Both the position numbers and the translations under genes were made by a program. DNA of 64,000 bases, taken from contig NZ_JAPEUL010000004.1 of the NCBI RefSeq assembly GCF_026113935.1, positions 372,001 to 436,000 on the forward strand, in the 5' to 3' direction. Every line of letters starts with the position of its first letter. Position 1 is the stretch's first letter. The notes under the pieces were generated by a model. The model was not told the origin of the DNA. It ran no database searches and worked only from the letters and a program-made list of their open reading frames with translations. Shown in pieces: positions 1 to 7,687 of this stretch. The DNA is from Marinomonas rhodophyticola (GTDB taxonomy: Bacteria > Pseudomonadota > Gammaproteobacteria > Pseudomonadales > Marinomonadaceae).

Positions 1-531
1 GTGTAAAAGCCAATTGGATTACCTTGTTAGGTTTTGTGATAGGCATGATGGTGCTGCCTGCTTTGTACTTTGGAAACACCTCTTTGGCATTGGTGCTTGT
101 GATTATAAATAGGGTCATGGATGGCCTAGATGGTGCGGTAGCTAGGCTACAAGGCCCTACGGATCTGGGGGTATTTAGACATTACCTTGGATTTCATTTT
201 TTATTCGGCGGTGGTCTTTGGCTTTGCCCTAATGAATCCTGTCGATAACGCGTTGGCGGCGAGCTTTCTAATTTTTTCCTTTATGGGAACGGGCAGTAGT
301 TTTCTGGCGTTTGCCATTATGGCGGAAAAACGCAAGATTGAGCGTCTAGAATACGGACATAAGTCACTTTATTTTCTGGGGGGATTGGCCGAAGGGACAG
401 AAACCATCGCATTTTTAGTCTTGATTTGCTTACTACCCAGTTACTTTGCCGTTATGGCCTATTTGTTTGGTGTGATCTGTTGGATAACAACAGTAACCCG
501 GATTTATGCGGGTTACTGTACGTTGCGTTAG
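1..531 (+). CDS. CDP-alcohol phosphatidyltransferase family protein, 5' partial, frameshifted
   Basis: Integral membrane enzyme that moves a phosphoalcohol group from a CDP-alcohol, as in phospholipid synthesis; its exact substrate cannot be told. The reading frame is already open at base 1, so the start lies outside the window. The catalytic motif DGLDGAVAR is seen around bases 120-146, followed after the G run at 167-171 by YLDITLD in the next frame. Together they make the family signature of spaced Asp and Gly residues, so two overlapping frames (to 248 and from about 172 to 531) are one gene broken by an indel in the G run (one extra or two missing bases). Hydrophobic segments fill the rest. 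It meets the ferredoxin gene tail to tail with a few bases of overlap at 528-531. Confidence 0.75.
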
Positions 532-824
532 TCAAAAAAAGCAATTTCAATATCGCTTTTGACAATGGCACAGCAAGCCAATAAGTAGCCACTTTGTACC
601 CATGCTAAAGGCTCAAAGGGATAACTGACGTTGCCCCATAAAAGTTTGATAGAACAAGAAGAGCAATAGCCTTCACGACACTGGTATTCAACATGAATAC
701 CAGCACGTTCCAGTTGTATCAATAGGGGCTCGTCTTCTGTGACAAGGATTTGTTTTTTCCCCAATAAGACACGGTGAACTTTGTCGCTTGCTGTTTTGTT
801 TGCTGGCTTAGAGATCAAAGTCAT
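528..824 (-). CDS. yfaE: 2Fe-2S ferredoxin, YfaE-like, partner of NrdB
   Basis: Small plant-type ferredoxin of 98 residues. In Enterobacteria the homologue YfaE reduces the diferric centre of NrdB so that the tyrosyl radical can be rebuilt. The cluster ligands are visible as CREGYCSSC near residues 49-57 and a further Cys in LLACCAI near residue 84, the usual Cys-x4-Cys-x2-Cys spacing followed by a distant Cys. The start codon lies inside the 3' end of nrdB (17-base overlap), so the two are translationally coupled, which supports the assigned role. The protein is slightly longer at the N-terminus than the E. coli homologue. Confidence 0.85.
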   Translation of the reverse strand: MTLISKPANKTASDKVHRVLLGKKQILVTEDEPLLIQLERAGIHVEYQCREGYCSSCSIKLLWGNVSYPFEPLAWVQSGYLLACCAIVKSDIEIAFFD

Positions 825-1940
825 CGAAATCTGAGTCGTCTAGATTGTTGTCCGTTTGACCCACTAGGTAAGAGCTGATTTCTGCTTCCTGTGGCGCCAC
901 TTGAACATTGTCGCTGACTAGCCAAGCGTTGATCCAAGGGATTGGATTATGTTTGGTTGCAAAGCAGGTTTCTAGACCCACGGCTTGCATGCGTACGTTG
1001 GTGATGTATTCAACATACTGACCTAGGATTTGAGCATTCAAACCAATCATTGAGCCGTCTTTGAATAGATAAGTGGCCCATTCTTTTTCTTGTTCCGCGG
1101 CTTCGATAAAGATTTGACGGACCTCGTCTTGGCATTCTGCAGCAATGATGGCCATTTCTGGATCATCTTTACCAGAAGCCATTAAATTCAACATGTGCTG
1201 AGTGCCCGTTAAGTGAAGAGCTTCATCGCGAGCGATCAGTTTGATAATTTTGGCGTTACCTTCCATGAGCGTACGCTCTGCGAAGGCGAAGCTGCAGGCA
1301 AAGCTAACGTAAAAACGAATGGCTTCCAATACGTTGACAGAGGCAATAGTTAGGTAAAGCGCTTTTTTGAGCTTAGGCATGGAGATTTCAATGTCGCCTT
1401 TGCCAGGAACATTAAATGTGCCCATGCCCATGGTGTTATAAAGATTCACCATTTCAATAAGGCGGTCATAATAAATCGACACACTGTCAGCGCGTTTGGT
1501 AATTTCTTCATTAGTAACGATGTCGTCAAAAATCTTGGTCGGATCGTTAACAATATTACGGATGATATGTGTGTAAGAACGGCTGTGAATGGTTTCACTA
1601 AAAGACCAGGTTTCAATCCAAGTTTCTAACTCGGGCAAAGAAACAATGGGCAAGAAAGCAACGTTGGGTGAACGACCTTGTACGCTGTCTAATAAGGTTT
1701 GGTATTTTAGGTTGCTCAAGAAAATGTGTTGCTCGTGTTCTTCTAGGCGTTGAAAGTCTTTGCGATCGGTTGAAAGATCGACTTCTTCTGGACGCCAAAA
1801 AAGGACAGCTGCTTTTCAATCAGCTTTTCAAAAATAGGATGTTTTTGTTGGTCGTAACGAGCAACATTGACATTTTCGCCAAAGAACATAGGTTCTTTCA
1901 TACTATCGAAGTGCTTACGGTTGAAAGTCGAGTAACTCAT
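808..1940 (-). CDS. nrdB: Ribonucleoside-diphosphate reductase class Ia, beta subunit (frameshifted as sequenced)
   Basis: Small subunit of class Ia ribonucleotide reductase, which houses the di-iron centre and tyrosyl radical and works with NrdA to make deoxyribonucleotides. The N-terminal part (from 1940) reads [13 protein letters not shown] then [23 protein letters not shown], and ends out of frame after KQLSFFG. The rest resumes at [18 protein letters not shown] and runs through [15 protein letters not shown] to [18 protein letters not shown]. The break is in the A run at 1797-1802; one more base restores [18 protein letters not shown] and gives 377 residues, the normal family length. As the only NrdB seen and an essential enzyme, a sequencing error is more likely than a real lesion. 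It follows nrdA after about 160 bases. Confidence 0.9.
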
Positions 1941-2034
1941 GTCTTAGGGGATTCCTCAAAAGCATAAGGCATTTTCCAAATAAAAATGTCTTAGTTATTA
2001 ATAGATTTGGGTATTTCATTAAAGCATTAAACGT

Positions 2035-2064
2035 AGCAAAGCCTCATTTGGATGAGGCTTTGCT
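2035..2064. other. Strong hairpin between nrdA and nrdB
   Basis: A perfect 13-bp inverted repeat (AGCAAAGCCTCAT at 2035-2047 and its complement at 2052-2064) with a 4-base loop. On the minus strand it is not followed by a T tract, so it may be an mRNA processing or stability element, or a weak attenuator that lowers nrdB relative to nrdA, rather than a full terminator. Confidence 0.55.
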
Positions 2065-2101
2065 TGTCTATCGTGCAAAAAAATGTACGACGACAGATGA
2101 A

Positions 2102-4366
2102 TTAAATCTTGCAAGCACCGCCAGCGCAATCATCCATGTCTTCTTGCTTGTCGTCAGCGCCATCACGAGTATTGTGATAGTACAGGGTTTTTACCCCTAG
2201 TTTGTAAGCTGTCAGCAGATCTTTCAAAATGACCTTCATCGGTACCTTTTGCGACTCGAATTTTTGTGGGTCGTAGTTCGTATTTGCAGAGATCGCTTGG
2301 TCAACAAACTTTTGCATGATGCCCACTAATTGCAGGTAACCATCGTTTGATGGAATGGTCCATAACAATTCATAGTTTTCTTTCAAGCGTTCGAACTCAG
2401 GCACGACTTGCTTTAGGATACCGTCTTTACTGGCTTTCACAGAAACAAAACCACGAGGCGGCTCGATGCCGTTCGTTGCGTTGCTGATCTGAGAAGACGT
2501 TTCAGATGGCATCAAGGCGGTTAGCGTTGAGTTACGTAGACCGTGAGTCACGATCTCTGTACGCAAGCTTTCCCAATCGTAGAACAATTCGTTAGAAACG
2601 ATATTGTCGATTTCTTTTTTGTAAGAATCGATTGGTAAAATGCCTTTAGAATAAGTGGTTTCATTAAAAGCCAAGCATGGGCCAAACTCTTTTGCTAACT
2701 TGTTAGACGCTTTCAATAGGAAGTATTGAATGGCTTCAAAGGTTTTATGTGTTAGCTCGTTGGCGCTGCCGTCAGAGTATTTAACGCCATTTTTCGCTAA
2801 GTAATACGCGTAGTTAATAACGCCCACACCTAGGGTACGACGTAGTTCCGTTGCACGTTGTGCTGCTGGAATCGGGTAGTTTTGGTAATCCAATAAACTG
2901 TCCAAGGCGCGAACAATCAGTTCTGCTAACTCTTCTAGTTCATCTAGGTTTTCAAGCGCGCCTAGGTTGAATGCCGATAGAGTACAAAGGGCGATTTCGC
3001 CTTCTTTGTCATCGATACTGTTCAGTGGCTTGGTTGGAAGGGCGATTTCCAAACACAAGTTACTTTGTTTAACTGGCGCTACTTTTGGATCGAATGGACT
3101 GTGCGTATTACAGTGATCCACGTTCTGCAGGTATATACGGCCCGTGCTGGCGCGCTCAGAAGCAAACAAAGTAAATAACTCCGTTGCCTTGATCGTTTGC
3201 TTACGGATAGTAGGATCTTGCTCATACAGGGTGTATAGACGATCGAATTCTTCTTGGTCGGCGAAGAAGGCATCGTATAGACCTGGTACGTCTGATGGGC
3301 TAAACAGCGTGATGTTACCGCCTTTGATTAAGCGTTGATACATCAAGCGGTTAAACTGCACGCCATAATCTAGGTGACGAACGCGGTTTTCTTCTACACC
3401 ACGGTTGTTTTTGAGTACCAATAGGCTTTCGACTTCAAGGTGCCAAATAGGGTAGAACACAGTGGCGGCACCACCACGCACACCACCTTGAGAGCAGCTT
3501 TTCACCGCAGTTTGGAAGTGTTTGTAGAATGGGATACAACCTGTGTGGAAAGCTTCACCACCACGAATTGGACTACCTAGAGCACGAATAGCACCAGCAT
3601 TTACACCAATACCAGCACGTTGGCTAACGTATTTTACGATGGCGCTGGACGTTGCGTTGATCGAGTCTAAAGAGTCGCCACATTCAATCAATACACAGCT
3701 ACTGAACTGACGAGTCGGAGTACGAATCCCAGACATGATCGGTGTGGGTAATGAAATTTTGAACTTAGATACAGCATCATAAAAACGACGGATTAGGTTC
3801 AAACGCTCGTGCTTGTCATAGCCTGCGAATAAACAAGCCGCAACGAGTATGTAGATAAACTGAGGGCTTTCGTAGATGGCCCCCGTTACTCGGTTTTGTA
3901 CCAAGTATTTACCTTCAAGCTGTTTTACCGCTGCGTATGAGAAATTCATATCACGTGAGTGGTCAATGAAATCATTCATTTGATTGAAGTCATCTTCTGA
4001 ATAATCTTCAAGCAGATGTGAGTCGTAGCGCTTTTGTTGGACTAGGTTTTTTACATGTGCATAAAGATGTGGCGGTTCAAAATTGCCAAAGGCTTTTTTA
4101 CGCAAATGAAAAATAGCTAAGCGCGCAGCGAGGTACTGGTAATCTGGTGTGTGCTCAGAAATTAAGTCGGCAGCAGATTTGATCAAGGTTTCATGTATAT
4201 CTGTAGTACGAATGCCTTCAAAAAATTGGATTCGTGCCTTTAGCTCCACTTGGGATACAGAGACATTTTCTAGACCTTCAGCCGCCCAGGCGATGACTTT
4301 ATGGATCTTTTCTAGGTTGATGTTTTCGGTCGACCCGTTACGCTTAGTAACTGTGAGAGTGCTCAT
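2102..4366 (-). CDS. nrdA: Ribonucleoside-diphosphate reductase class Ia, alpha subunit
   Basis: Large catalytic subunit of aerobic ribonucleotide reductase, 754 residues, close to the usual length. The first 95 residues form the ATP-cone that senses ATP/dATP and sets overall activity. The catalytic barrel carries QFSSCVLIECGDS near residue 220, the N-C-E-type catalytic stretch with SNLCLEIALP near 437, and the C-terminal swinging arm ends in DDCAGGACKI, whose two cysteines are re-reduced by thioredoxin or glutaredoxin. The start MSTLTVTKRNG sits 7 bases after the end of the upstream leader. nrdB and the ferredoxin lie downstream on the same strand. Two probable NrdR boxes lie just upstream, so dATP-responsive repression is expected. 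Confidence 0.96.
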   Translation of the reverse strand: MSTLTVTKRNGSTENINLEKIHKVIAWAAEGLENVSVSQVELKARIQFFEGIRTTDIHETLIKSAADLISEHTPDYQYLAARLAIFHLRKKAFGNFEPPHLYAHVKNLVQQKRYDSHLLEDYSEDDFNQMNDFIDHSRDMNFSYAAVKQLEGKYLVQNRVTGAIYESPQFIYILVAACLFAGYDKHERLNLIRRFYDAVSKFKISLPTPIMSGIRTPTRQFSSCVLIECGDSLDSINATSSAIVKYVSQRAGIGVNAGAIRALGSPIRGGEAFHTGCIPFYKHFQTAVKSCSQGGVRGGAATVFYPIWHLEVESLLVLKNNRGVEENRVRHLDYGVQFNRLMYQRLIKGGNITLFSPSDVPGLYDAFFADQEEFDRLYTLYEQDPTIRKQTIKATELFTLFASERASTGRIYLQNVDHCNTHSPFDPKVAPVKQSNLCLEIALPTKPLNSIDDKEGEIALCTLSAFNLGALENLDELEELAELIVRALDSLLDYQNYPIPAAQRATELRRTLGVGVINYAYYLAKNGVKYSDGSANELTHKTFEAIQYFLLKASNKLAKEFGPCLAFNETTYSKGILPIDSYKKEIDNIVSNELFYDWESLRTEIVTHGLRNSTLTALMPSETSSQISNATNGIEPPRGFVSVKASKDGILKQVVPEFERLKENYELLWTIPSNDGYLQLVGIMQKFVDQAISANTNYDPQKFESQKVPMKVILKDLLTAYKLGVKTLYYHNTRDGADDKQEDMDDCAGGACKI

Positions 4367-4408
4367 GCCTTAACTTCCCATTAGTGCATTGTAAAAAAGA
4401 GGTAAACT

Positions 4409-4422
4409 ACTCTATATAGTGT
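4409..4422. promoter_or_regulatory. Probable NrdR box 1 upstream of nrdA
   Basis: ACTCTATATAGTGT is a near-palindrome matching the known NrdR-box shape (ACA-rich arm, TATA core, TGT-rich arm). It lies about 45 bases upstream of the nrdA start. Its centre (about 4415.5) is 31 bases from that of the second box, three helical turns, which is the spacing typical of NrdR box pairs. NrdR itself is not in the window. Confidence 0.7.
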
Positions 4423-4436
4423 GTGTTTTTTGTCTG

Positions 4437-4454
4437 ACACACTATATGTAGTAT
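4437..4454. promoter_or_regulatory. Probable NrdR box 2 upstream of nrdA
   Basis: ACACACTATATGTAGTAT is a second imperfect palindrome of the same type, centred near 4446.5. The pair of boxes at three-turn spacing is what NrdR tetramers bind cooperatively to shut off nrdAB when dATP is high. The assignment rests on motif and spacing only. Confidence 0.68.
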
Positions 4455-4667
4455 TTTTGCTAATGATTTGTCACGAACAATAGTGCGCATTCAATTGAAA
4501 ATCAAGGCTTGAAAAAAACTCTAAATTCAGAAACAAATAATGCCTAAGTGGTCACTTACTTTGTTTGCCAGAAGAAGCGTAAAGTTAGCAATTGGCAAGG
4601 CTATAAAATCAAATTTCATCTATTTTTTCAGGACGAAGTCGAACGGTTTGGTATGCACGAAAAGTGA

Positions 4668-5393
4668 TCAAGAAAATTGCAAAAGCACCATTTTGAACGC
4701 CGCCACAAGGCCAAATAAAATAATCTGGTGGCTAAGATAAATAGGTAGGGCGTAACGTCCCATAAACGCTAATGCATGAGTGACGATATGATTGGGGGTT
4801 GGGCATTGGTGCCAGTTTAAATAACCCAACAAAGGGCCAATAAACACAACGCCAATCCATGGAAATGGAAAAACGATATCCAGTGTTCGATCAGGGAGTG
4901 GGACATAGCGAGTGATCGTTGAGAAAGCGTTAGGGAAGTGAAGCCATTGAGTGAGGTGGTAAATCATAACAATGGTTATGCCTAGTATGGCACAAGCAAT
5001 AGGCCATTTCGCGGCAGGTCTTACGAGGATGGAGGCGACAAAAATAAAATGCAGGATACCGAAATAAATCCATTGATTCGGCATAGCTAAGTAGGTGGCC
5101 AGTGAAATAGCCCCAGCGGAAAGAAGCAGCTTAATGTCGCGTTTCCAAGTGAATGGCTTGCTAAACTGATTGTAGGCTATGTAGGCGGACCAGCCAACCG
5201 CAGTCAGAAATAGGGTGAGGATGAGGCTGCGGAAATATACCCAAAAAGGGTCGTATATGGAAAACTCCATGAAACCAAAATTACGTAAATCCCAACAAAA
5301 ATGGAATATCATCATCAGTAAAACAGCAAAGCCACGATAAACATCTAAAAATGCGCTGCGTTTGGTTGGGTCAAAAACAGGAGAGGTTTGCAT
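4668..5393 (-). CDS. DUF1624 (heparan-alpha-glucosaminide N-acetyltransferase-like) membrane protein
   Basis: Multi-pass inner membrane protein of about 241 residues, related to the acyltransferase-3/HGSNAT fold that passes acyl groups across the membrane; substrate unknown. The family hallmark is FLDVYRGFAVLLMMIFHFCWD just after the start, followed by about seven hydrophobic helices and a conserved ALPIYLSHQIILFGL near the C-terminus. The frame is open upstream to 5447, but the Met at 5393 (MQTSPVFDPTKRSAF) starts just before the conserved region and avoids running into the divergent alkB-like gene, so it is preferred. No weak or strong ribosome site settles this. Confidence 0.78.
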   Translation of the reverse strand: MQTSPVFDPTKRSAFLDVYRGFAVLLMMIFHFCWDLRNFGFMEFSIYDPFWVYFRSLILTLFLTAVGWSAYIAYNQFSKPFTWKRDIKLLLSAGAISLATYLAMPNQWIYFGILHFIFVASILVRPAAKWPIACAILGITIVMIYHLTQWLHFPNAFSTITRYVPLPDRTLDIVFPFPWIGVVFIGPLLGYLNWHQCPTPNHIVTHALAFMGRYALPIYLSHQIILFGLVAAFKMVLLQFS

Positions 5394-5416
5394 TGAAGTC
5401 CAAAGTAAAAAATGGG

Positions 5417-5974
5417 GTGGAAGTTCGGCCATCATACCGATACTCATTTTCTAGCTCAAGTTTACAGCACCTATTGCCGCGACTTAAGGGAGATTTGCCG
5501 TGGGAGCGAGAGAGTTTGTTGATGTTTGGTCGTCCTATTGTAGTGCCCCGTCAGGTGGCTTTCGTTGCGGATGCGGGTATATGTTATCGCTACTCAGGAA
5601 AGGATCATTTTGGCACCGGCTGGCCCGATTGGCTGGTACCCGTCAAAGAGGAGGCTGAATCGTTAGCGCAGCAGCCTTTTAATGCTTTGTTATTGAATTG
5701 GTATCAAGACGGTGACGAATACATGGGTTGGCATGCTGATGATGAGAAGTCATTGGGTCCTGCGCCTGTCGTGGCCATGCTCAGTCTTGGCGCGCAACGA
5801 TCTTTCCTATTTCGTTTGAAAGCGAATCACCAGATTAAGCACAGTCTTGAGTTGGAAGATAGCAGTTGGCTAGTAATGTCTGCTTCTACACAGGTGCTTT
5901 GGCAGCATTCTTTGCCTGTAAGAAAACGCATCAAAGAGGAGCGAGTGAGTTTAACCTTTCGTCTCCTGCTTTGA
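5417..5974 (+). CDS. alkB: AlkB-type alpha-ketoglutarate-dependent DNA repair dioxygenase
   Basis: Fe(II)/2-oxoglutarate dioxygenase of the AlkB family, which removes alkyl lesions such as 1-methyladenine and 3-methylcytosine from DNA oxidatively. Seen: the substrate-lid region LMFGRPIVVPRQVAFVADAG, the iron ligands H-x-D in GWHADDEKSLG, and the distal His followed by the 2OG-binding arginines in WQHSLPVRKRIKEERVSLTFR. Length of about 185 residues fits the shorter bacterial AlkB2/3-like group rather than E. coli AlkB. The frame is open to 5351; a GTG at 5417 is chosen because the upstream part overlaps the divergent DUF1624 gene. The start is uncertain. Confidence 0.85.
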   Translation: MEVRPSYRYSFSSSSLQHLLPRLKGDLPWERESLLMFGRPIVVPRQVAFVADAGICYRYSGKDHFGTGWPDWLVPVKEEAESLAQQPFNALLLNWYQDGDEYMGWHADDEKSLGPAPVVAMLSLGAQRSFLFRLKANHQIKHSLELEDSSWLVMSASTQVLWQHSLPVRKRIKEERVSLTFRLLL

Positions 5975-6011
5975 ATGCGAGTTCTGTTAGTGACCGAAAT
6001 GTATTGGATCG

Positions 6012-6652
6012 CTATGGGGCTTTGCGGGTGATGATCCAGTTGTTGTCTTGTTGTGTGAAGCAGATGCGATCATGAAGACGACTGGGTCTACCTTGCCAAA
6101 ATTCAATAAATTTGGGTTTTAATACATAGCCACCCCAGTTTTCAGGGCAGGGCACATCTTGACCATTAAAAGCTTGCTCTTCTTCGTTAAACGCCGTCTG
6201 CAGCGCGTCGCGATTGGCAATAACAGTGCTTTGCTTGGATGTTCTGGCGGCGAGTTGGCTGCCTCGAGGGCGGCTAGCAAAATAGGTTTCTGATATATGG
6301 CGAGCGACTTTTTCAACATGGCCTTCGATACGAATTTGGCGTGACAGGGCAGGCCAAAAAAAGTCATGCTGGCCTTATTATTAAGGGCTAATTGTTGGCC
6401 TTTTTCGCTATCGTAATTAGTGAAAAAAGAAAAACCAGCGTCATTACGTTGTTTTAACAGCACCACACGGGAATGTGGCCAGCCATCGCTACCAACCGTA
6501 CTCAATACCATAGCTGTTGGGTCGTCAGGGCAGGAATCTATGGCTTTTTCGAGCCAATTGTCAAATAAGGTAAGCGGATCATGTCCGACATGCTCTTCTA
6601 GGAGGTCATCGAACTGATAGTCGCGTCGAATAGAATGAAGATCTCTGTTCAT
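6012..6652 (-). CDS. pdxH: Pyridoxamine/pyridoxine 5'-phosphate oxidase (frameshifted as sequenced)
   Basis: FMN enzyme that oxidises pyridoxine or pyridoxamine phosphate to pyridoxal phosphate, the last step of vitamin B6 synthesis and salvage. The first part reads MNRDLHSIRRDY, then MVLSTVGSDGWPHSRVVLLK and ASMTFF, after which the frame is lost at the A run 6356-6362. Adding one base gives WPALSRQIRIEG, SKQSTVI, NWGGYVLKPKFIEFWQG and the end motif RPSRLHDRI followed by WIITRKAP and a TAG at 6012. The restored protein is 213 residues, the normal length, with the FMN and PLP binding arginines in place. It is 2 bases from coq7 upstream, probably one operon. Confidence 0.88.
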
Positions 6653-6654
6653 GA

Positions 6655-7287
6655 TTAAATCCGGTAAGTTGTTGTGGTCATGACTTTAGATACTTGTGTC
6701 ATGATAGCCATAATAGGCTTAGGAAACTCGTATCCGCCTGCAGCCAGAGCCATGGCTTTGTGTTTGGCTTCATCTGTATGCATTTGTGCTAACACCGCTT
6801 TACTCTTTTCATCTTGTGCTGGCAAGGTTGCCATGTGCTTTTGAAGATGAATACAAACCTGATCTTCTGTTGCGGCAACAAATCCCAAGCTTAGTTTATC
6901 GCTGATCAATCCTGCTCCTGCACCTATAAGAAAAGATGCACCATAAAAAAATGGATTAAACAGGCTAGGTCTGCTGCCCAGTTCATAAAGTCGTTGCTCA
7001 CACCATACTAGATGATCGATCTCCTCATCTGCCGCATGTTCCATTTCTTCGCGCACTGCAGCAAGTTTTGCTGTGGTGGCTTGTCCCGCATACAGTGCTT
7101 GGGCACAGACTTCTCCTGTGTGGTTGATGCGCATCAAACCGGATGAATGCTTACGCTCAGAAAGGTCTAGAGTACCTTCTTCCAGCAAATTTGCAGGAGA
7201 AGGGCGCGATGCTTTAGCGGCATGAGGTACCAGCGTTTGCAGTGCACGATCAAATTGCAATACGGCTTTATCTAAAAAAGAGATCAT
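6655..7287 (-). CDS. coq7: 2-polyprenyl-3-methyl-6-methoxy-1,4-benzoquinone monooxygenase (di-iron)
   Basis: Catalyses the last ring hydroxylation of ubiquinone synthesis (C6 of demethoxyubiquinone); membrane-associated ferritin-like di-iron protein. The paired iron-binding motifs are visible: a single Glu in [27 protein letters not shown], and later [13 protein letters not shown] with [11 protein letters not shown], giving the E / ExxH / E / ExxH pattern. The chosen start MISFLDKAV is preceded by AGAGGAAATACA, a good ribosome site; an in-frame TTG 10 codons upstream is less likely. It lies between the HIT gene and pdxH on the same strand, all with short gaps. Confidence 0.93.
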   Translation of the reverse strand: MISFLDKAVLQFDRALQTLVPHAAKASRPSPANLLEEGTLDLSERKHSSGLMRINHTGEVCAQALYAGQATTAKLAAVREEMEHAADEEIDHLVWCEQRLYELGSRPSLFNPFFYGASFLIGAGAGLISDKLSLGFVAATEDQVCIHLQKHMATLPAQDEKSKAVLAQMHTDEAKHKAMALAAGGYEFPKPIMAIMTQVSKVMTTTTYRI

Positions 7288-7301
7288 TGTATTTCCTCTT
7301 G

Positions 7302-7643
7302 CTAACCTGGAGGCCATGTCATGGCGCGGCCACCCAGTACATGCATATGAATATGATAAACGGTTTGTCCGCCCATCTCATTGCAGTTCATCACAACGCG
7401 ATAACCTGCGTCACTAATGCCCTTTTGTTTTGCTATCTTGGCCGCCGTGATAGGCAGTTTTCCTATTACCGCAGCATCAGCATCTGTGAGATCATTTAAA
7501 GTGCTTATATGACGCTTAGGAATAACTAGGAGATGGGTTGGCGCCTGAGGCATGATGTCTTCAAAGGCCAGAACATCATCGTCTTCATATAAAACGGTCG
7601 CCGGAATATCTCGGTTCACTATTTTGCAAAATAAACAGTCCAT
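7302..7643 (-). CDS. hinT: HIT family nucleotide hydrolase (HinT-like)
   Basis: Histidine-triad protein of about 113 residues, a purine nucleoside phosphoramidase-type enzyme acting in the cytoplasm. The Zn-site cysteines CLFCKIV at the N-terminus and the catalytic triad HIHMHVLGG near the C-terminus are both clear. The start MDCLFCKIV has AAAGGAGATGAT in front and is preferred over the Met five codons upstream. It begins the run hinT-coq7-pdxH on the minus strand. Confidence 0.93.
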   Translation of the reverse strand: MDCLFCKIVNRDIPATVLYEDDDVLAFEDIMPQAPTHLLVIPKRHISTLNDLTDADAAVIGKLPITAAKIAKQKGISDAGYRVVMNCNEMGGQTVYHIHMHVLGGRAMTWPPG

Positions 7644-7687
7644 ATCATCTCCTTTCATTGGTATTATTCAAGGTTAGTTGTGTTGCT

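Noticed and set aside
4540-4740. 66-codon plus-strand frame near the DUF1624 gene
   Set aside because: It overlaps the 3' end of the DUF1624 gene in antisense and encodes no recognisable protein.
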